This document shows, one piece after another, positions 6,825-14,439 of a stretch of 15,748 bases of DNA (within the stretch, counting starts at the first letter, position 1; every line of letters begins with the position of its first letter). The notes under the pieces are model-generated. The model searched no databases. It saw only the letters and a program-made list of their open reading frames with translations, and was not told the origin of the DNA. This DNA comes from CAYSCX01 sp964429575. Its GTDB lineage: Bacteria; Desulfobacterota; Binatia; Binatales; Binataceae. The position numbers were made by a program, and so were the translations under genes. The stretch is taken from NCBI GenBank assembly GCA_964429575.1, contig CAYSCX010000045.1:1-15748 (forward strand), in the 5' to 3' direction.

Positions 6825-8591
6825 TCAGTACTGTGCCAACTCTTCCTCGAGCAGTTGGCGCCGGAACAGTTCGGCGTAGATGCCACGGCGCGCCATGAGC
6901 TGTTCGTGAGTGCCGCGCTCCGCGATGCGACCGTCGTCCAGCACGACGATTTCATCGGCGTCGCGGACCGTCGATGCGCGGTGCGAAACGACGATGGTCG
7001 TGCGGCCCCGCACGCTTTCGTTGAGGCTTCCCAGCACCGACTTCTCGGTCTCGGTATCCACGCTTGAGAGCGCGTCGTCGAGGACCACAACCGCGGGGTC
7101 GTAGGCGAGCAGGCGCGCGATGGTCACGCGCTGCTTCTGTCCACCCGAGAGCGCCATGCCGCGCTCGCCGACGATGGTCTCGAGCCCGCGAGGCAGCGTC
7201 GAGATGTCGCTCTCAAGTCCGGCGATGCGCGCGGCGTGTTCAATTTCACGGAGCTCCGCATCGGCGCGGCCGAACGCAATGTTTCGCGCGAGCGTTTCCG
7301 AGAACAGGGTCGCCTCCTGCGGCACAACGCCTACGGTGCGCCGGAGCGCGCCGACCGGCAGATCGCGGATGTCGCGGCCGTCGAGCAGGATTCGCCCGCG
7401 AGTCGGCTCCATGAGCCGCGCGAGCAGCTTCACCATGGTCGATTTGCCCGACCCGGTGCGCCCGACGATCGCGAGCTTGTCGCCGGGCGCGACCTTGACG
7501 CTGACGTCGCGCAACGCATAGCGCTTCGAACCGTCGCGCTGTTCGCCGTCGCGCGCGGCGCCATCGCCGCCGAAGTAACTGTAAGAAACGCGGTCCCACT
7601 CGATCGCGCCGGTTACTTCGAGCTTCATGCCGTCGGTGGCGGCGTCCCACGCCGGAGGTTCGTCCAGGATCTCGCCCAAGCGTTTCATCGCAGCCTTGCC
7701 GCGCTGGTAGAGCGAGATCATCCAGCCGAGCGACATGGTCGGCCATGCGAGCATCCCGAGGTAGCTCATGAATGCGACCAGGCCGCCGATGGTCATCTCG
7801 CGGCGCATCACAAAGGTGCCGCCGTAGATGAGAACGATCACCGCGGACGCGGTCGCGGCGGCGCGGATCATCGGCATCATCGCGCCGCGCACGCGAGCGA
7901 GCGCGAGACCCTGCCGATTGTAGTCGTCGTTGAGTACGCGGAAGCGCGCCGCGTCGTGTTCCTCGAGCGTGTACGCCTTGACCACGTGGATGCCGGCGAG
8001 GCTTTCCTGCACCTTGGCGCCGATGTTGCCGAGGCCTTCCTGCACTTTCAGGCTTCGCTCCATGAGCCGTCGCGAGATGATTCGCATCGCGATGAACAGG
8101 AAGAGATAGGGCGACACTGACGCGGCGGTCAGCGCCGGGTTCATCGACGACATAATCGCGAGCGCGAGGATGTAACGCAGCGGCGCGTCGGTGAACGCGA
8201 GCACGCCCATCCCGATCATCATGCGCACTGCGGTGAGGTCGTTGATCATGCGCGACATAAGATCGCCGGTCTTGATGCGCTCGTAGAAACTCGGACCGAG
8301 CGTGGTCAGATGTTCGTACAGATCGTTGCGAAGTTCGTACTCGATGTCGCGGCCGGTGTTGAAGATGACGAAGCGCGAGTACCAGCGCGTGACGGCGACG
8401 CCGACGGCGACGGCGCACATTACGCCGGCCAGGCTCGCGACACGCTCGGGATGGCCGGCCTCGACCGCGTTGGTCGCGCGGCCGATCAAATAGGGGATGA
8501 TCATCGCGAGCGACGACGTAACCATCGTGCATGCGATGCCGAATGCGTACTGAAGCCGGTGGCGGCGAAGGTAGGCGAGCAGGCGCCCCAT
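6825..8591 (-). CDS. ABC exporter half-transporter, degenerate NBD (MdlA/TM287-like)
   Basis: The protein has 588 residues, with a six-helix exporter domain (about 12-300) and an NBD. Motifs are Walker A GRTGSGKST (377-385), Q-loop VVPQEATLF (422-430), perfect signature LSGGQ (481-485), Walker B VVVLDD (501-506) and H-loop His537 in SHRAS. Asp506 replaces the catalytic Glu, which marks the degenerate ATP site of asymmetric exporters. Paired with the LSAGQ of the partner subunit, this gives one weak and one active site. Between the A-loop region and strand 2 there is a hydrophilic insert at about 341-357 (GGDGAARDGEQRDGSKR) that the partner lacks. The ATG at 8589-8591 follows an 80-bp gap after the glycosyltransferase, the largest gap in this gene run, so an internal promoter is possible though none is clear. 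Confidence 0.93.
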   Translation of the reverse strand: MGRLLAYLRRHRLQYAFGIACTMVTSSLAMIIPYLIGRATNAVEAGHPERVASLAGVMCAVAVGVAVTRWYSRFVIFNTGRDIEYELRNDLYEHLTTLGPSFYERIKTGDLMSRMINDLTAVRMMIGMGVLAFTDAPLRYILALAIMSSMNPALTAASVSPYLFLFIAMRIISRRLMERSLKVQEGLGNIGAKVQESLAGIHVVKAYTLEEHDAARFRVLNDDYNRQGLALARVRGAMMPMIRAAATASAVIVLIYGGTFVMRREMTIGGLVAFMSYLGMLAWPTMSLGWMISLYQRGKAAMKRLGEILDEPPAWDAATDGMKLEVTGAIEWDRVSYSYFGGDGAARDGEQRDGSKRYALRDVSVKVAPGDKLAIVGRTGSGKSTMVKLLARLMEPTRGRILLDGRDIRDLPVGALRRTVGVVPQEATLFSETLARNIAFGRADAELREIEHAARIAGLESDISTLPRGLETIVGERGMALSGGQKQRVTIARLLAYDPAVVVLDDALSSVDTETEKSVLGSLNESVRGRTTIVVSHRASTVRDADEIVVLDDGRIAERGTHEQLMARRGIYAELFRRQLLEEELAQY

Positions 8592-8671
8592 AAGTCTGCG
8601 CCTAAGTTATCAGGTATGCCGGGCGAGAAAAGCCGACCGGATGCCGCGATTGGCCGCGGCGCGCGAACCGT

Positions 8672-9433
8672 TCACCGGCGGCGGCGTTCGTTCAGCCGGC
8701 GCTCGTAGAGCTTCGCGTATTTCAGAAAGACGTAGAACGCCGCGGTCATCGAGGCGTACAGGCCGCGTCCACCGTCGCGAAATCCTCCGCGCAGCACGTA
8801 GAAGTTGAAGAAGCGCCAGACCGGATGGGTGAGCATGTTCAGCGCCGCAAACGCGGTCGGCTGCTGCTCCAGTGAGGCACGCGACGAGAATCGGTTCATC
8901 GTGTTCACGTGGTCGGCGATGTCGCGGTAGCTGAAGTGCAGAATTGGCGAGCGCAGGCTCGCAACGCGGCCGTCCACGACAACCTTGTCGTGCGGATCGC
9001 GCCCGCCAATGTGGCCGCGCGCGCGGCGGAAAAGACGCACCGGACGGTCGGGATAGATCGCGTGCGAGTAGTAATGGCCGAGATGATAAAGGATGCGGCG
9101 GACGCGATAGCCGTCGGCGGCGTCGGGCGAGCTGACCGCGGTCAGGATTTCCTCGCCGAGGTCGTGGGTAGCCTGCTCGTCGGCGTCCATCAGCAGCACC
9201 CATTCGCCGGTCGCGCGATCCAGCGCCATCTGCTTTTGCATTAGGTAATTGGTGAATTCGTGCTCGACGACGCTCGCGCCGGCCGCGCGCGCGATCTCGA
9301 CCGTGCGGTCGGTCGATAACGAATCGATTACGATCTTCTCGTCGCAGAACCACGCGCTCCGCAGGCACTGGCCGATAAGCGCCTCTTCATTCCTGGTGAT
9401 CGTGATTAGCGTGATGCCCGGACGCGCGCTCAT
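8672..9433 (-). CDS. Family 2 glycosyltransferase, LPS-core beta-1,4-glucosyltransferase-like
   Basis: The protein has 253 residues with a GT-A fold. The N-terminus ITLITITRNEEALIGQCLRS (7-26) is the nucleotide-binding start, DSLSTDRT (37-44) is the typical variant of 'DSgStDgT', and LLMDADE (80-86) provides the DxD metal site. The C-terminal part, FFNFYVLRGGFRDGGRGLYASMTAAFYVFLKYAKLYE, is characteristic of the WaaE/KdtX-like subgroup acting on LPS inner core. That supports sugar transfer onto a membrane lipid at the cytoplasmic face. Its exact donor and acceptor cannot be told. The ATG (9431-9433) overlaps the exonuclease stop in an ATGA junction, so the pair is translationally coupled. The ABC exporter pair follows 80 bp downstream, which fits a make-and-export arrangement. 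The C-terminus is strongly basic (RRLNERRRR). Confidence 0.88.
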   Translation of the reverse strand: MSARPGITLITITRNEEALIGQCLRSAWFCDEKIVIDSLSTDRTVEIARAAGASVVEHEFTNYLMQKQMALDRATGEWVLLMDADEQATHDLGEEILTAVSSPDAADGYRVRRILYHLGHYYSHAIYPDRPVRLFRRARGHIGGRDPHDKVVVDGRVASLRSPILHFSYRDIADHVNTMNRFSSRASLEQQPTAFAALNMLTHPVWRFFNFYVLRGGFRDGGRGLYASMTAAFYVFLKYAKLYERRLNERRRR

Positions 9434-10167
9434 CGCGGATTGACCTGCGCGGCGGCGCCGAGAAATTTCTTCGAGGCGTCGAACGCGGCGCGGTACTTCG
9501 CCTCGTCGATGCGCCCGCGCATCAACTCGACGCGGAGAAAAAGAAAGTAGGTCTGCGCAACGTCGTCGCGGCAGTAGCGGTCTATATCGTCGAGCCGTCC
9601 CGATTCGTACAACTCCTGCACTCTGGAGCCTTCGACATCCGTTTTGCCCGGCATGCCGATCATCTTGAGCAGCAGGTTCAATCCGCCCGACAGCGCGATC
9701 GCGCCGTAATTCGATATGAAATCGAGAAGATCGAGATGGCGATCATCCGCGTAGCGCTTGCGCACGTTCGACGAGTCGGAGAAGTAGTGGGGCGCGGCAA
9801 TACCGTGACGCAAGGCCGCCAGTTCGAGTACCGGCAGGTCGAAGCGGCGGCCATTGAAGGTCACCAGCGTGCCCGCGAAGCGATCGGCGCGCATCCAGAA
9901 CTCGCGCACGAGTTTCTCCTCGCTGTAATCGCCGTGCGCCAGACTTTCAACCGAATGCAGCACGTGGTCGTCGCCGGCCATTCCGACCGCGATCGAAATC
10001 GGAATGTGCAACGTGATCGGAAAGAAATCACTGCCGCGCCGTCGTTTCAGCTCCGCGCGGTGGCGCTCGTACGCGTCGTCGTCGGACAGGGCCTCGCCGT
10101 GGTGGTAAACGCGATTTAACAGCGCCTTGTCCACCCGCGTTTCCACGTCGAAGACCGCGTATGCCAT
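9430..10167 (-). CDS. Predicted 3'-5' exonuclease, PolB-exonuclease-like (DEDDy)
   Basis: The protein has 245 residues and is a stand-alone RNase H-fold exonuclease of the DNA_pol_B_exo2 (PF10108) type. All DEDDy residues are visible. Motif I is FDVET (Asp7, Glu9), motif II is TFNGRRFDLPVL (Asp110), and motif III is YCRDD (Tyr198, Asp202, spacing Y-x3-D). HLDLLDF at 144-150 is also family-typical. No polymerase domain is attached, as is usual for this family. It is expected to degrade single-stranded nucleic acid 3' to 5' in the cytoplasm; a specific repair or RNA role is not established. The start ATG lies 25 nt after the Mrp stop and the stop overlaps the glycosyltransferase start by 4 nt. 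Its pairing with an envelope glycosyltransferase has no obvious functional logic and may reflect only shared transcription. Confidence 0.88.
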   Translation of the reverse strand: MAYAVFDVETRVDKALLNRVYHHGEALSDDDAYERHRAELKRRRGSDFFPITLHIPISIAVGMAGDDHVLHSVESLAHGDYSEEKLVREFWMRADRFAGTLVTFNGRRFDLPVLELAALRHGIAAPHYFSDSSNVRKRYADDRHLDLLDFISNYGAIALSGGLNLLLKMIGMPGKTDVEGSRVQELYESGRLDDIDRYCRDDVAQTYFLFLRVELMRGRIDEAKYRAAFDASKKFLGAAAQVNPR

Positions 10168-10192
10168 GTGGAATTCGCGCGCGCTGCGCCGC

Positions 10193-11275
10193 TCAGCGGG
10201 CCGGCGCGCCGAGCTGCTCGATCACCTTGGATGCGATGTCGCGAAACGCGATGCTCGCCGGATGTTCCGGATACGCGGCGACTAGCGGCTGTCCCCGGTC
10301 GCTGCTCTCGCGCAGTTCGCGGACGATCGGCAATTCGCCGAGAAACGGCACACCGAGTTCGCGCGCATACCGTTCGCCGCCGCCGTGCGTAAAGATCTCG
10401 TGGCGGCCTCCGCATTTGCGGCACAGGTGATAGCTCATGTTCTCGACCACCCCGAGCACCGGCACGTTGACTTCCTGAAACATGGCGACGCCGCGCTTGA
10501 CGTCGAGCAAAGCGATCTCCTGCGGCGTCGTCACGATGACGCCGCCTCCGAGCGCGACGCGCTGCGTGATCGTGAGTTGAGCGTCGCCGGTGCCGGGCGG
10601 AAGGTCGAGCACGAGACAGTCCAGGTCGCCCCACTCGACGTTGAACAGGAACTCGGTTTCGAGCTTGGTGACCATCGGGCCGCGCCAGATGACGGGGGTC
10701 TCATCGTTGATGAACAGCGCCATCGAGACGTAGCGAACGCCGTAGCGTTCGAGCGGGATGATGCGGCGCTCGGGCGTGAGCGTGACCGCGCGCTCGACGC
10801 CGAGCATCATCGCGACGCTCGGGCCATACACGTCGGCGTCCATGAGTGCGGTATGCCAGCCCAGCGCGTGCATCGCGAGCGTCAGGTTCACCGCGACGGT
10901 CGATTTGCCGACGCCGCCTTTGCCGCTCGCAACCGCGATGATGTTGCGCACCCCCGCTATCGCGCGCTTTTGCGGTGCGGCGGCGGCGCGCGGTGGTCCG
11001 GTCTGCGGCTGTTCAATCTCGATTTTTACTTCCGGCACGCCCGCCATCGCGCCCACGGTTTTTTTCACCTCGTCGGCGATCTGATGAATTACTTCCGGAT
11101 TCGCAGCGGGCGGCGTGAGCTGCACCGTGACGCCGGCGGTCGCGACCTGAATGTCCTTGATGATTCCGAAGGACACGATGTCGCGCGTGAAGCCGGGGTA
11201 CTTGACCTTCTTGAGCTCGTCCAGAATCTCGTGGGGGCTCGGCATGTGGTGGCGTTTCTGGTGGGCGGCGGCCAT
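10193..11275 (-). CDS. mrp: Mrp/NBP35-type iron-sulfur cluster carrier ATPase
   Basis: The protein has 360 residues. The N-terminal MIP18/DUF59 domain (about 14-88) is followed by an Ala/Pro-rich linker and the P-loop ATPase domain. Key features are the deviant Walker A GKGGVGKST (118-126), DADVYGPS (146-153), DLPPGTGD (224-231) and the Fe-S cluster-binding CxxC at Cys285-Cys288 in NMSYHLCRKCGG. By family it binds a labile 4Fe-4S cluster as a dimer and delivers it to apo-proteins in the cytoplasm. I use the ATG at 11273-11275, which has a GGAAG sequence about 13 nt upstream; the ATG at 11243-11245 (Met11) is an alternative without a good ribosome site. It is the first gene of the minus-strand run and divergent from the DUF4838 gene. 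None of the downstream genes is an obvious Fe-S protein, so co-transcription may be incidental. Confidence 0.93.
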   Translation of the reverse strand: MAAAHQKRHHMPSPHEILDELKKVKYPGFTRDIVSFGIIKDIQVATAGVTVQLTPPAANPEVIHQIADEVKKTVGAMAGVPEVKIEIEQPQTGPPRAAAAPQKRAIAGVRNIIAVASGKGGVGKSTVAVNLTLAMHALGWHTALMDADVYGPSVAMMLGVERAVTLTPERRIIPLERYGVRYVSMALFINDETPVIWRGPMVTKLETEFLFNVEWGDLDCLVLDLPPGTGDAQLTITQRVALGGGVIVTTPQEIALLDVKRGVAMFQEVNVPVLGVVENMSYHLCRKCGGRHEIFTHGGGERYARELGVPFLGELPIVRELRESSDRGQPLVAAYPEHPASIAFRDIASKVIEQLGAPAR

Positions 11276-11288
11276 TGGCGCGCCGCCG

Positions 11289-11317
11289 CTTCCAAGCGGT
11301 CAAGGGAATGTTATCAT
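11289..11317 (+). promoter_or_regulatory. Weak putative promoter of the DUF4838-dehydrogenase-CoA transferase operon
   Basis: CTTCCA (11289-11294), a 17-nt spacer and TATCAT (11312-11317) lie upstream of the GTG at 11365. The -10 is a five-of-six match; the -35 matches at three positions. The -10 overlaps the inverted repeat at 11305-11320. This is the only promoter-like sequence I see in the 89-bp divergent space. Confidence 0.28.
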
Positions 11318-11320
11318 TCC
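11305..11320. repeat. Inverted repeat in the mrp / DUF4838 divergent promoter region
   Basis: The sequence GGAATG-TTAT-CATTCC has perfect 6-bp arms with a 4-nt spacer. It sits 30 bp upstream of the mrp ATG and 44 bp upstream of the DUF4838 GTG and overlaps the -10-like TATCAT. Its position suits an operator controlling one or both divergent units, but no regulator gene is adjacent and a 6-bp arm can occur by chance. Confidence 0.4.
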
Positions 11321-11347
11321 GGCACCGCAGGAAAAACGCGGCGCATT

Positions 11348-11354
11348 GAGAGGA
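11348..11354 (+). promoter_or_regulatory. Ribosome binding site supporting the GTG start of the DUF4838 gene
   Basis: GAGAGGA lies 10 nt before the GTG at 11365-11367. The next in-frame ATG (11410) has no purine-rich sequence ahead of it, so this site decides the start. Confidence 0.5.
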
Positions 11355-11364
11355 TTGTCAAGCG

Positions 11365-13248
11365 GTGGCACGACGAATTTCCGGCGCGAGTCCGCGCGTG
11401 CTTCGGCCAATGCAGCCGGACGAGGTCACGGCGGTCGCGGCGGACGAACTTGCGTCGGGACTCGCCGCGATGCTCGGTGCTCCGGTTGCGGCGCACTTCG
11501 ATGCCGCGGTGGCGCCGCGCGAACTGCGCATCGACTTCGGCCACGGACGTCAGAGTCATGCCGCGGGCGAGACGCGGCTGGTGGGCGACGCGTTCGCGGT
11601 CGCACGCAGCGGCGGCGACGATGGTGCGATCGTTGTTCGCGCTGGGAGCGAGCGCGGACTGGTTCACGCGGCGGCCGACCTGCTCGAACGAATGGGCGCG
11701 GCGTTTCCGGCCGGCTGCGCGCCGCGCTTTCCACACGTCGATACGCAGAAGTTGCATGCGCTTAAGCCCTACGGCGTGGAGCCCTCGTTTCGGCGCCGCG
11801 CGTTCGTGTCCGACATCATGACGTGGAACTACACGTTCGCGGATCGGCTCGCCCTGCATCTCGGCCACGACCGCGAATTCATCCCGTGGATGGCGCGCCA
11901 CGGAACCAACGCATTCAGCTACATCCGTCACGCGCACGACACGCGCCTTCGCATCGACGAACTCGCGCCGCTGTACGCGCGCTATGGCATCGACGCCGAG
12001 TACGGCGGGCATGTCTTGCAAATCCTGATGCCTCGCGACGAGTTCGCAACGCATCCTGAGTTCTTTCCGGCGGGTGATGACGGCGGCCGTCTCGCGCGTG
12101 GCAATCTGTGCGTGTCGAATCGCGACGCAATGAAGCTCGTGACTGACGGGGCGCTCAAGTACGTCACGGAATTTCCGGAGAATCGGCTGTTGCACGTGTG
12201 GGGCGCAGACGTTTGGAGCGGCGCGTGGTGCAAGTGCGGGCGGTGCGCGCGGCTTTCGCCGCAACTGCAATATATGAAGGCAGTCAACGCGGTCGCGGCC
12301 GCCCTGGCGGAGAACGGGGCGGGTGGTCCGCCGGTCGCGTACCTCGCGTATCACGATACGATCGATCCGGACCCCGCGCTCAAGCCGCTCGACGTGGTGT
12401 GGTTCGAGTGGGCGCCGCGCGAGCGCTGCTACCGGCACCCGATCGACGATTCCTCGTGCGAGATCAATCCGCGCTACCTGCGCTCGCTCGAGCGATATAT
12501 CGAGCTGTTCGCGGGGCGCGGCCACGTGTTTGAGTATTACGCCGACGCGATACTGTTCGGCGGTCTCGCAATCGCGTCGCCCGGCGTGATCGTGCGGGAC
12601 ATGCGCGCGTACCGGCGGCTCGGCATCGAGAGCATCTCGTGCCTTACGTTTGGCGCGTACAGCGCGCTCGCATACCCGGTGAATCTCGAAACGTTTGTCC
12701 GCGCGGCGCGTTCGCCCGCGATCGAATCGGCGTCGGCGGTCCGCGCTACGGCCGAAGGACGTCATCCGGGGTGCGCCGCGACAATGCGAGAGGCGTATGG
12801 CGCGCTGGAACGGGCGTGCGCGCTCGTGCTCGACTATGCCGACGTGATGCGCCCGCAAACGGCCGCGCCGCGTGCGGCGCAAAAGCGCCTTGACACCGCG
12901 GAGGCTGCGAGGATACTCGGCGAATCGATCAATATGGTCGAACGAACGCTCGATGGCGCTCGCGAGGCGCTCACTAGCGCGGAACTCGCGCTGTGGAGAT
13001 ATTCCCGAGACGCGCTCGACGGCATCTTCGCGTACTTCGGCGCACTGGAGACCGCAGGCGCTGAGCGCATCCGTTGCGGCAACATCGCAATTGAGAAGAT
13101 CGCAAATGCGGTCGAGCACGTTCGCGCGATCGATCTCGAAATCAAGGGAACCTGGGGCGCGTACGACCTCGAATGGATACGCGAGTTGTGGCTCGATGCG
13201 CTCAGGCGCGGGCTGGACGAAAAACCGGCGCCGAAGGAGATGATCTGA
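11365..13248 (+). CDS. DUF4838 protein, predicted glycoside-hydrolase-like barrel, cytoplasmic
   Basis: The protein has 627 residues from a GTG start. Residues 20-135 resemble the small alpha/beta domain found ahead of the barrel in alpha-glucuronidases and hexosaminidases (ELRIDFG; ERGLVHAAADLLERMG). The region 140-430 is the DUF4838-like barrel. It includes ATHPEFFPAG (228-237), GNLCVSNRDA (246-255) and HVWGADVWSGAWCKCGRC (277-294), with Cys289, Cys291 and Cys294 in a CxCxxC arrangement typical of the family, and FEYYADAILFG (389-399). A helical C-terminal region (450-620) follows. DUF4838 members are predicted to be carbohydrate-active, mostly from bacteria that degrade polysaccharides, but no activity is established that I know of. 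There is no signal peptide, unlike secreted glycosidases. The gene's 3' end carries the Shine-Dalgarno of the acyl-CoA dehydrogenase gene and overlaps its ATG by one base, so the two products are made together. Confidence 0.82.
   Translation: MARRISGASPRVLRPMQPDEVTAVAADELASGLAAMLGAPVAAHFDAAVAPRELRIDFGHGRQSHAAGETRLVGDAFAVARSGGDDGAIVVRAGSERGLVHAAADLLERMGAAFPAGCAPRFPHVDTQKLHALKPYGVEPSFRRRAFVSDIMTWNYTFADRLALHLGHDREFIPWMARHGTNAFSYIRHAHDTRLRIDELAPLYARYGIDAEYGGHVLQILMPRDEFATHPEFFPAGDDGGRLARGNLCVSNRDAMKLVTDGALKYVTEFPENRLLHVWGADVWSGAWCKCGRCARLSPQLQYMKAVNAVAAALAENGAGGPPVAYLAYHDTIDPDPALKPLDVVWFEWAPRERCYRHPIDDSSCEINPRYLRSLERYIELFAGRGHVFEYYADAILFGGLAIASPGVIVRDMRAYRRLGIESISCLTFGAYSALAYPVNLETFVRAARSPAIESASAVRATAEGRHPGCAATMREAYGALERACALVLDYADVMRPQTAAPRAAQKRLDTAEAARILGESINMVERTLDGAREALTSAELALWRYSRDALDGIFAYFGALETAGAERIRCGNIAIEKIANAVEHVRAIDLEIKGTWGAYDLEWIRELWLDALRRGLDEKPAPKEMI
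13234..13240 (+). promoter_or_regulatory. Ribosome binding site fixing the acyl-CoA dehydrogenase start
   Basis: AAGGAGA, 7 nt before the ATG at 13248, is encoded within the last codons of the DUF4838 gene. It rules out the longer in-frame start at 13173 and indicates translational coupling. Confidence 0.75.
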
Positions 13249-14411
13249 TGGACACAAACGGCGGGTTTCAGCTCTCCGATGAACTGGAGGCGCTTCGCGG
13301 GCAGGTGCGCCGCGTCATTCGCGACGAAATTATTCCGATCGAGCAGCGCATCGATCCCGACGCGCCAGAGATTCCAGAGGACGACTACTGGCGCATCGCG
13401 AACAAGGTGAAGTCCGCCGATATGTGGTGCATGGGCGCGCCCAAAACTGTCGGCGGCGGCGCGCTCGGCACGTTTCCCATGTGCGTGCTGGCCGAGGAAA
13501 TGGCGCAGCATCGGTTGGGCCTCTACAATCCGGGCGCCGGCGTGTTCGGGCGCAACCCGCCGCCGGTCATCTACGCCGGGAACGAGCAGCAGGTTCAGAC
13601 TTACGCCGCCGGCACCATCAAGAATGCTTGGCACACGTTCTTCGCGATCACGGAGCCGTCGGGCGGCTCCGATCCCGCCGGCGCCATCCAGTGTCGCGCG
13701 GTGCGCAAGGGCGACAGCTATGTAATCAACGGCACCAAGATTTTCATCTCGCACGCGCACGAGGCCGAGTGGGGCGTTGTGTTCGCGCGCACCGATCCGA
13801 AGGCCGGCCGTGCGGGTATCACGTGCTTCATCATTAAGAAGGGCCAGCCCGGATTCACGCCGCGCCCGTTTCGCACCATTCGCACCTCGGCGGTGCCGTG
13901 CGAAGTGTCGTTCGAAGACTGCGCAGTGCCGGTCGAGCAGCGGGTTGGCGAAGAAGGGCAGGGGCTCAACCTGTGCCTCGACCTGCTGACGCGGCTCCGC
14001 TTCCCGTACTCGGCGTGCAACATCGGCGTCGGCGTCGCGGCGCTGCGCATGGCGATCGAGCATGCAAAGCGGCGCAGCACGTTCGGCGAACTACTCGCGC
14101 GTCGGCAGGCGATCCAATGGATGCTTGCGGACTCCGAGGTGGAGCTTCGTGCCGCGCGCTATCTCACGTGGGACGGCGCGTGGAAGGCCGACCGCGGCGA
14201 GGATTCCCGCATGGAGGCGTCGATCGCGAAACTCTACTCAAGCGAAGTACTTGGACGAGTGATCGATCGCGCCGTCCAGATTCACGGCGGCTACGGCGTC
14301 AGCAAGGAATTTCCGCTCGAGCGCTGGTATCGTGAGGCGCGCGTAAGGCGCATCGGCGAAGGCCCGTCCGAAGTGCATCGGATGGTAATTGCGCGCAACC
14401 TATTGCGCTGA
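13248..14411 (+). CDS. Acyl-CoA dehydrogenase
   Basis: The protein has 387 residues, a normal length for a homotetrameric flavin dehydrogenase. An N-terminal helical domain (1-125) is followed by the FAD/substrate strand region FFAITEPSGGSDPAG (131-145) and NGTKIFISHA (161-170), then the C-terminal helical domain. The CoA/FAD-binding ends AVQIHGGYGVSKEFPLERWYREARVRRIGEGPSEV (342-376) are intact. Glu371, in IGEGPSE, lines up with the catalytic base of medium-chain enzymes (Glu376). By family it makes a 2,3-double bond in an acyl-CoA and passes electrons to electron transfer flavoprotein. Chain specificity cannot be read. The start ATG overlaps the upstream stop (TGATG) and has a strong ribosome site. 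The next gene, a CoA-transferase, starts 28 nt later, suggesting CoA activation and oxidation of the same acid. Confidence 0.93.
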   Translation: MDTNGGFQLSDELEALRGQVRRVIRDEIIPIEQRIDPDAPEIPEDDYWRIANKVKSADMWCMGAPKTVGGGALGTFPMCVLAEEMAQHRLGLYNPGAGVFGRNPPPVIYAGNEQQVQTYAAGTIKNAWHTFFAITEPSGGSDPAGAIQCRAVRKGDSYVINGTKIFISHAHEAEWGVVFARTDPKAGRAGITCFIIKKGQPGFTPRPFRTIRTSAVPCEVSFEDCAVPVEQRVGEEGQGLNLCLDLLTRLRFPYSACNIGVGVAALRMAIEHAKRRSTFGELLARRQAIQWMLADSEVELRAARYLTWDGAWKADRGEDSRMEASIAKLYSSEVLGRVIDRAVQIHGGYGVSKEFPLERWYREARVRRIGEGPSEVHRMVIARNLLR

Positions 14412-14425
14412 CGCTGATGTAGATG

Positions 14426-14432
14426 AAAGGAG
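14426..14432 (+). promoter_or_regulatory. Ribosome binding site fixing the CoA-transferase start
   Basis: AAAGGAG lies 7 nt before the ATG at 14440-14442 in the 28-nt gap between the two genes. It excludes the longer in-frame start at 14389, which would overlap the dehydrogenase gene. Confidence 0.75.
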
Positions 14433-14439
14433 CCGCGCG

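Noticed and set aside
5649..7067. A 472-codon plus-strand frame spanning both ABC genes
   Set aside because: It lies antisense to two well-defined exporter genes and crosses their junction, with low-complexity Glu/Asp/Arg/His composition. It is a shadow frame.
13173..13247. Longer acyl-CoA dehydrogenase start inside the DUF4838 gene
   Set aside because: The extra 25 residues read another gene's coding sequence, and AAGGAGA 7 nt before 13248 marks the true ATG.
11314..13257. A 647-codon open frame on the minus strand, longer than the sense DUF4838 gene
   Set aside because: Its translation is Arg/His/Ala-rich without any family motif, while the plus strand has family motifs and coupled ribosome sites. 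It is a GC-skew shadow frame.
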